From contig JBBBWG010011990.1 in NCBI GenBank assembly GCA_037176905.1, positions 1 to 20,093 on the forward strand: a DNA stretch of 20,093 bases, in the 5' to 3' direction. This DNA is from Azolla pinnata (taxonomy: Eukaryota > Streptophyta > Polypodiopsida > Salviniales > Salviniaceae). The position numbers were made by a program, and so were the translations under genes. Under the pieces are notes generated by a model that saw only the letters and a program-made list of their open reading frames with translations, made no database searches and had not been told where the DNA came from. This document shows, in pieces, positions 19,197-20,093 of the stretch. How positions within the stretch are numbered: position 1 is the stretch's first letter; the number at the start of each line of letters is the position of its first letter.

Positions 19197-19535
19197 GATC
19201 AGTTAACATCAAATTAGCTAATTGATTGATTGATTAACGCTTGATTGATCGATCAATAGGTCAGCACCAAAGTATCGCGTTAATCCGTTTATCATATCCT
19301 AAGTTTGCTAGCTTTTTTGTCGATCGATCAGAGGAAGGGAATCGATTAGGATCAATCAGCGGGAAGCGACTACAAGAAAAATCAATTAGCGTTATACTAA
19401 TGGAATCGATTGGGTGTTACTTTTTAGTGGAAGATAAGAGAGTAGGCGTTGTTGATGTGTAATGTTTTGTTTTAGCAAGCGTTAAAATGTGATTTATAAT
19501 TTTGGTAGGCTTTTTTTCGGTACTTCTACTCTTAT
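19197..19535. other. ATCGATT-rich intergenic DNA
   Basis: GATTGATTGATT, GATCGATCAATAGG, CGATCGATCAG, AATCGATTAGG and AATCGATTGGG are scattered here. No gene is seen. The word content resembles the flank at 691-780. Confidence 0.5.
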
Positions 19536-19538
19536 AAG

Positions 19539-19715
19539 TTGTATATACTAAAGAAATACATGGTATATACAGTGTTATACTATCTAATGCCGTAAACCAT
19601 ATTGTGCTATACTTTATTGCATACGATGGTATGCTATACTATGTATAGTAGAGAAATGCACAGTACATACGGTTGTGCCATACTATGCATACTATGTGGT
19701 GCCATAACACATGTA
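19539..19715. repeat. Diverged ~100-bp tandem duplication
   Basis: AGAAATACA..GGTATATACAGTG at 19552 onward recurs as AGAAATGCACAGTACATACGG at 19652 onward, each followed by a TATACTAT-type stretch and TGCCGTAA/TGCCATAA. The copies are only partly alike. Confidence 0.55.
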
Positions 19716-20093
19716 TGCAAAACAGAAAACAATCTAACTGAAGGGTTTCGTTCGAAAAGTAACTTCAAATATTGCTTTTCGGTGCATCAAACAGATATAT
19801 TAGACTAAGTTTATTGATACTACAAGGACAAAGAGGAGAAGGATAGAAGGGAGAAAGCAAGCGAGTTGTCTGATTTATGAAGTTCCACTGGAGAGGCGGT
19901 TATGTATAAGCAACATAGTTTTGTTTCCTATATATTTGAAGTTCGGTTGGGCTCGTGCAAATCTCTAAAGTCATACCTTAACCTCACATGCTCAGATTCA
20001 TGAGGGGAAGAGATAGTCCAAAACCCTAAAATTCATGATCTCAGATACAAACCCTAATCCCAGATACTCGTATTGAATTCTTAAAAAGAAAAC
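19716..20093. other. Right-edge intergenic DNA with two telo-boxes
   Basis: No coding exon is recognised. AAACCCTAA occurs at 20021-20029 and 20049-20057. Paired telo-boxes often sit near plant gene starts, so a neighbouring gene may begin at or beyond the window edge. Confidence 0.4.

Noticed and set aside
1..20093. A new multi-gene defence, biosynthetic or mobile system
   Set aside because: Only three unrelated housekeeping genes with ordinary plant structure could be supported. The unexplained parts are repeats and intron or spacer DNA.

Overview
This is nuclear DNA from a plant, most likely a flowering plant. The evidence is three eukaryotic genes with plant-type protein sequences, GT-AG introns, AT-rich introns and spacers, CT-rich leaders and telo-box (AAACCCTA) motifs near gene starts. 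I cannot name the species. No bacterial operon, CRISPR array, plasmid or viral gene is visible.

Layout from left to right. 1-220 holds nothing recognisable. About 224-690 is a 22-bp minisatellite, followed by a GATCGATT-rich stretch. About 780-1219 is the CT-rich promoter and leader of gene 1, with two telo-boxes and two short upstream ORFs. Gene 1 (1220-3442, +) is an uninterrupted 740-codon frame for an RRM protein with a WW-x-T-D signature like CPSF6/CFIm68, a pre-mRNA 3'-end processing factor. Its 3' region is rich in UGUA motifs and runs to an AATAAA at 4221. About 4240-5290 is a convergent spacer with short repeats.

Gene 2 (5544-9564, -) is translation initiation factor eIF2 subunit gamma. 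I reconstructed eight coding exons, all joined in phase, giving 463 residues. Its 5' side carries several microsatellites and a roughly 90-bp tandem repeat packed with ACGT cores. About 10180-11470 holds a retroelement-like primer-binding site and the 3' end of gene 3.

Gene 3 (11471-18938, -) is a plant TMEM33/Pom33-family ER and nuclear-envelope membrane protein. I reconstructed nine coding exons, all joined in phase, giving 335 residues. A 3.3-kb intron in it carries repeat debris. Upstream of gene 3 lie a near-perfect 56-bp tandem duplication (19085-19196), more ATCGATT-rich DNA, a decayed 100-bp duplication and, at the right edge, two telo-boxes that may belong to a neighbouring gene.

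The genes do not form a pathway. They serve separate housekeeping roles: mRNA 3'-end formation, translation initiation and ER membrane organisation. The most interesting observations are the UGUA cluster in the 3' region of a gene whose product belongs to the UGUA-reading complex, a Cys-to-Arg change in the eIF2-gamma cysteine knuckle, and unusual tandem arrays beside all three gene starts. I found no convincing new biological system.
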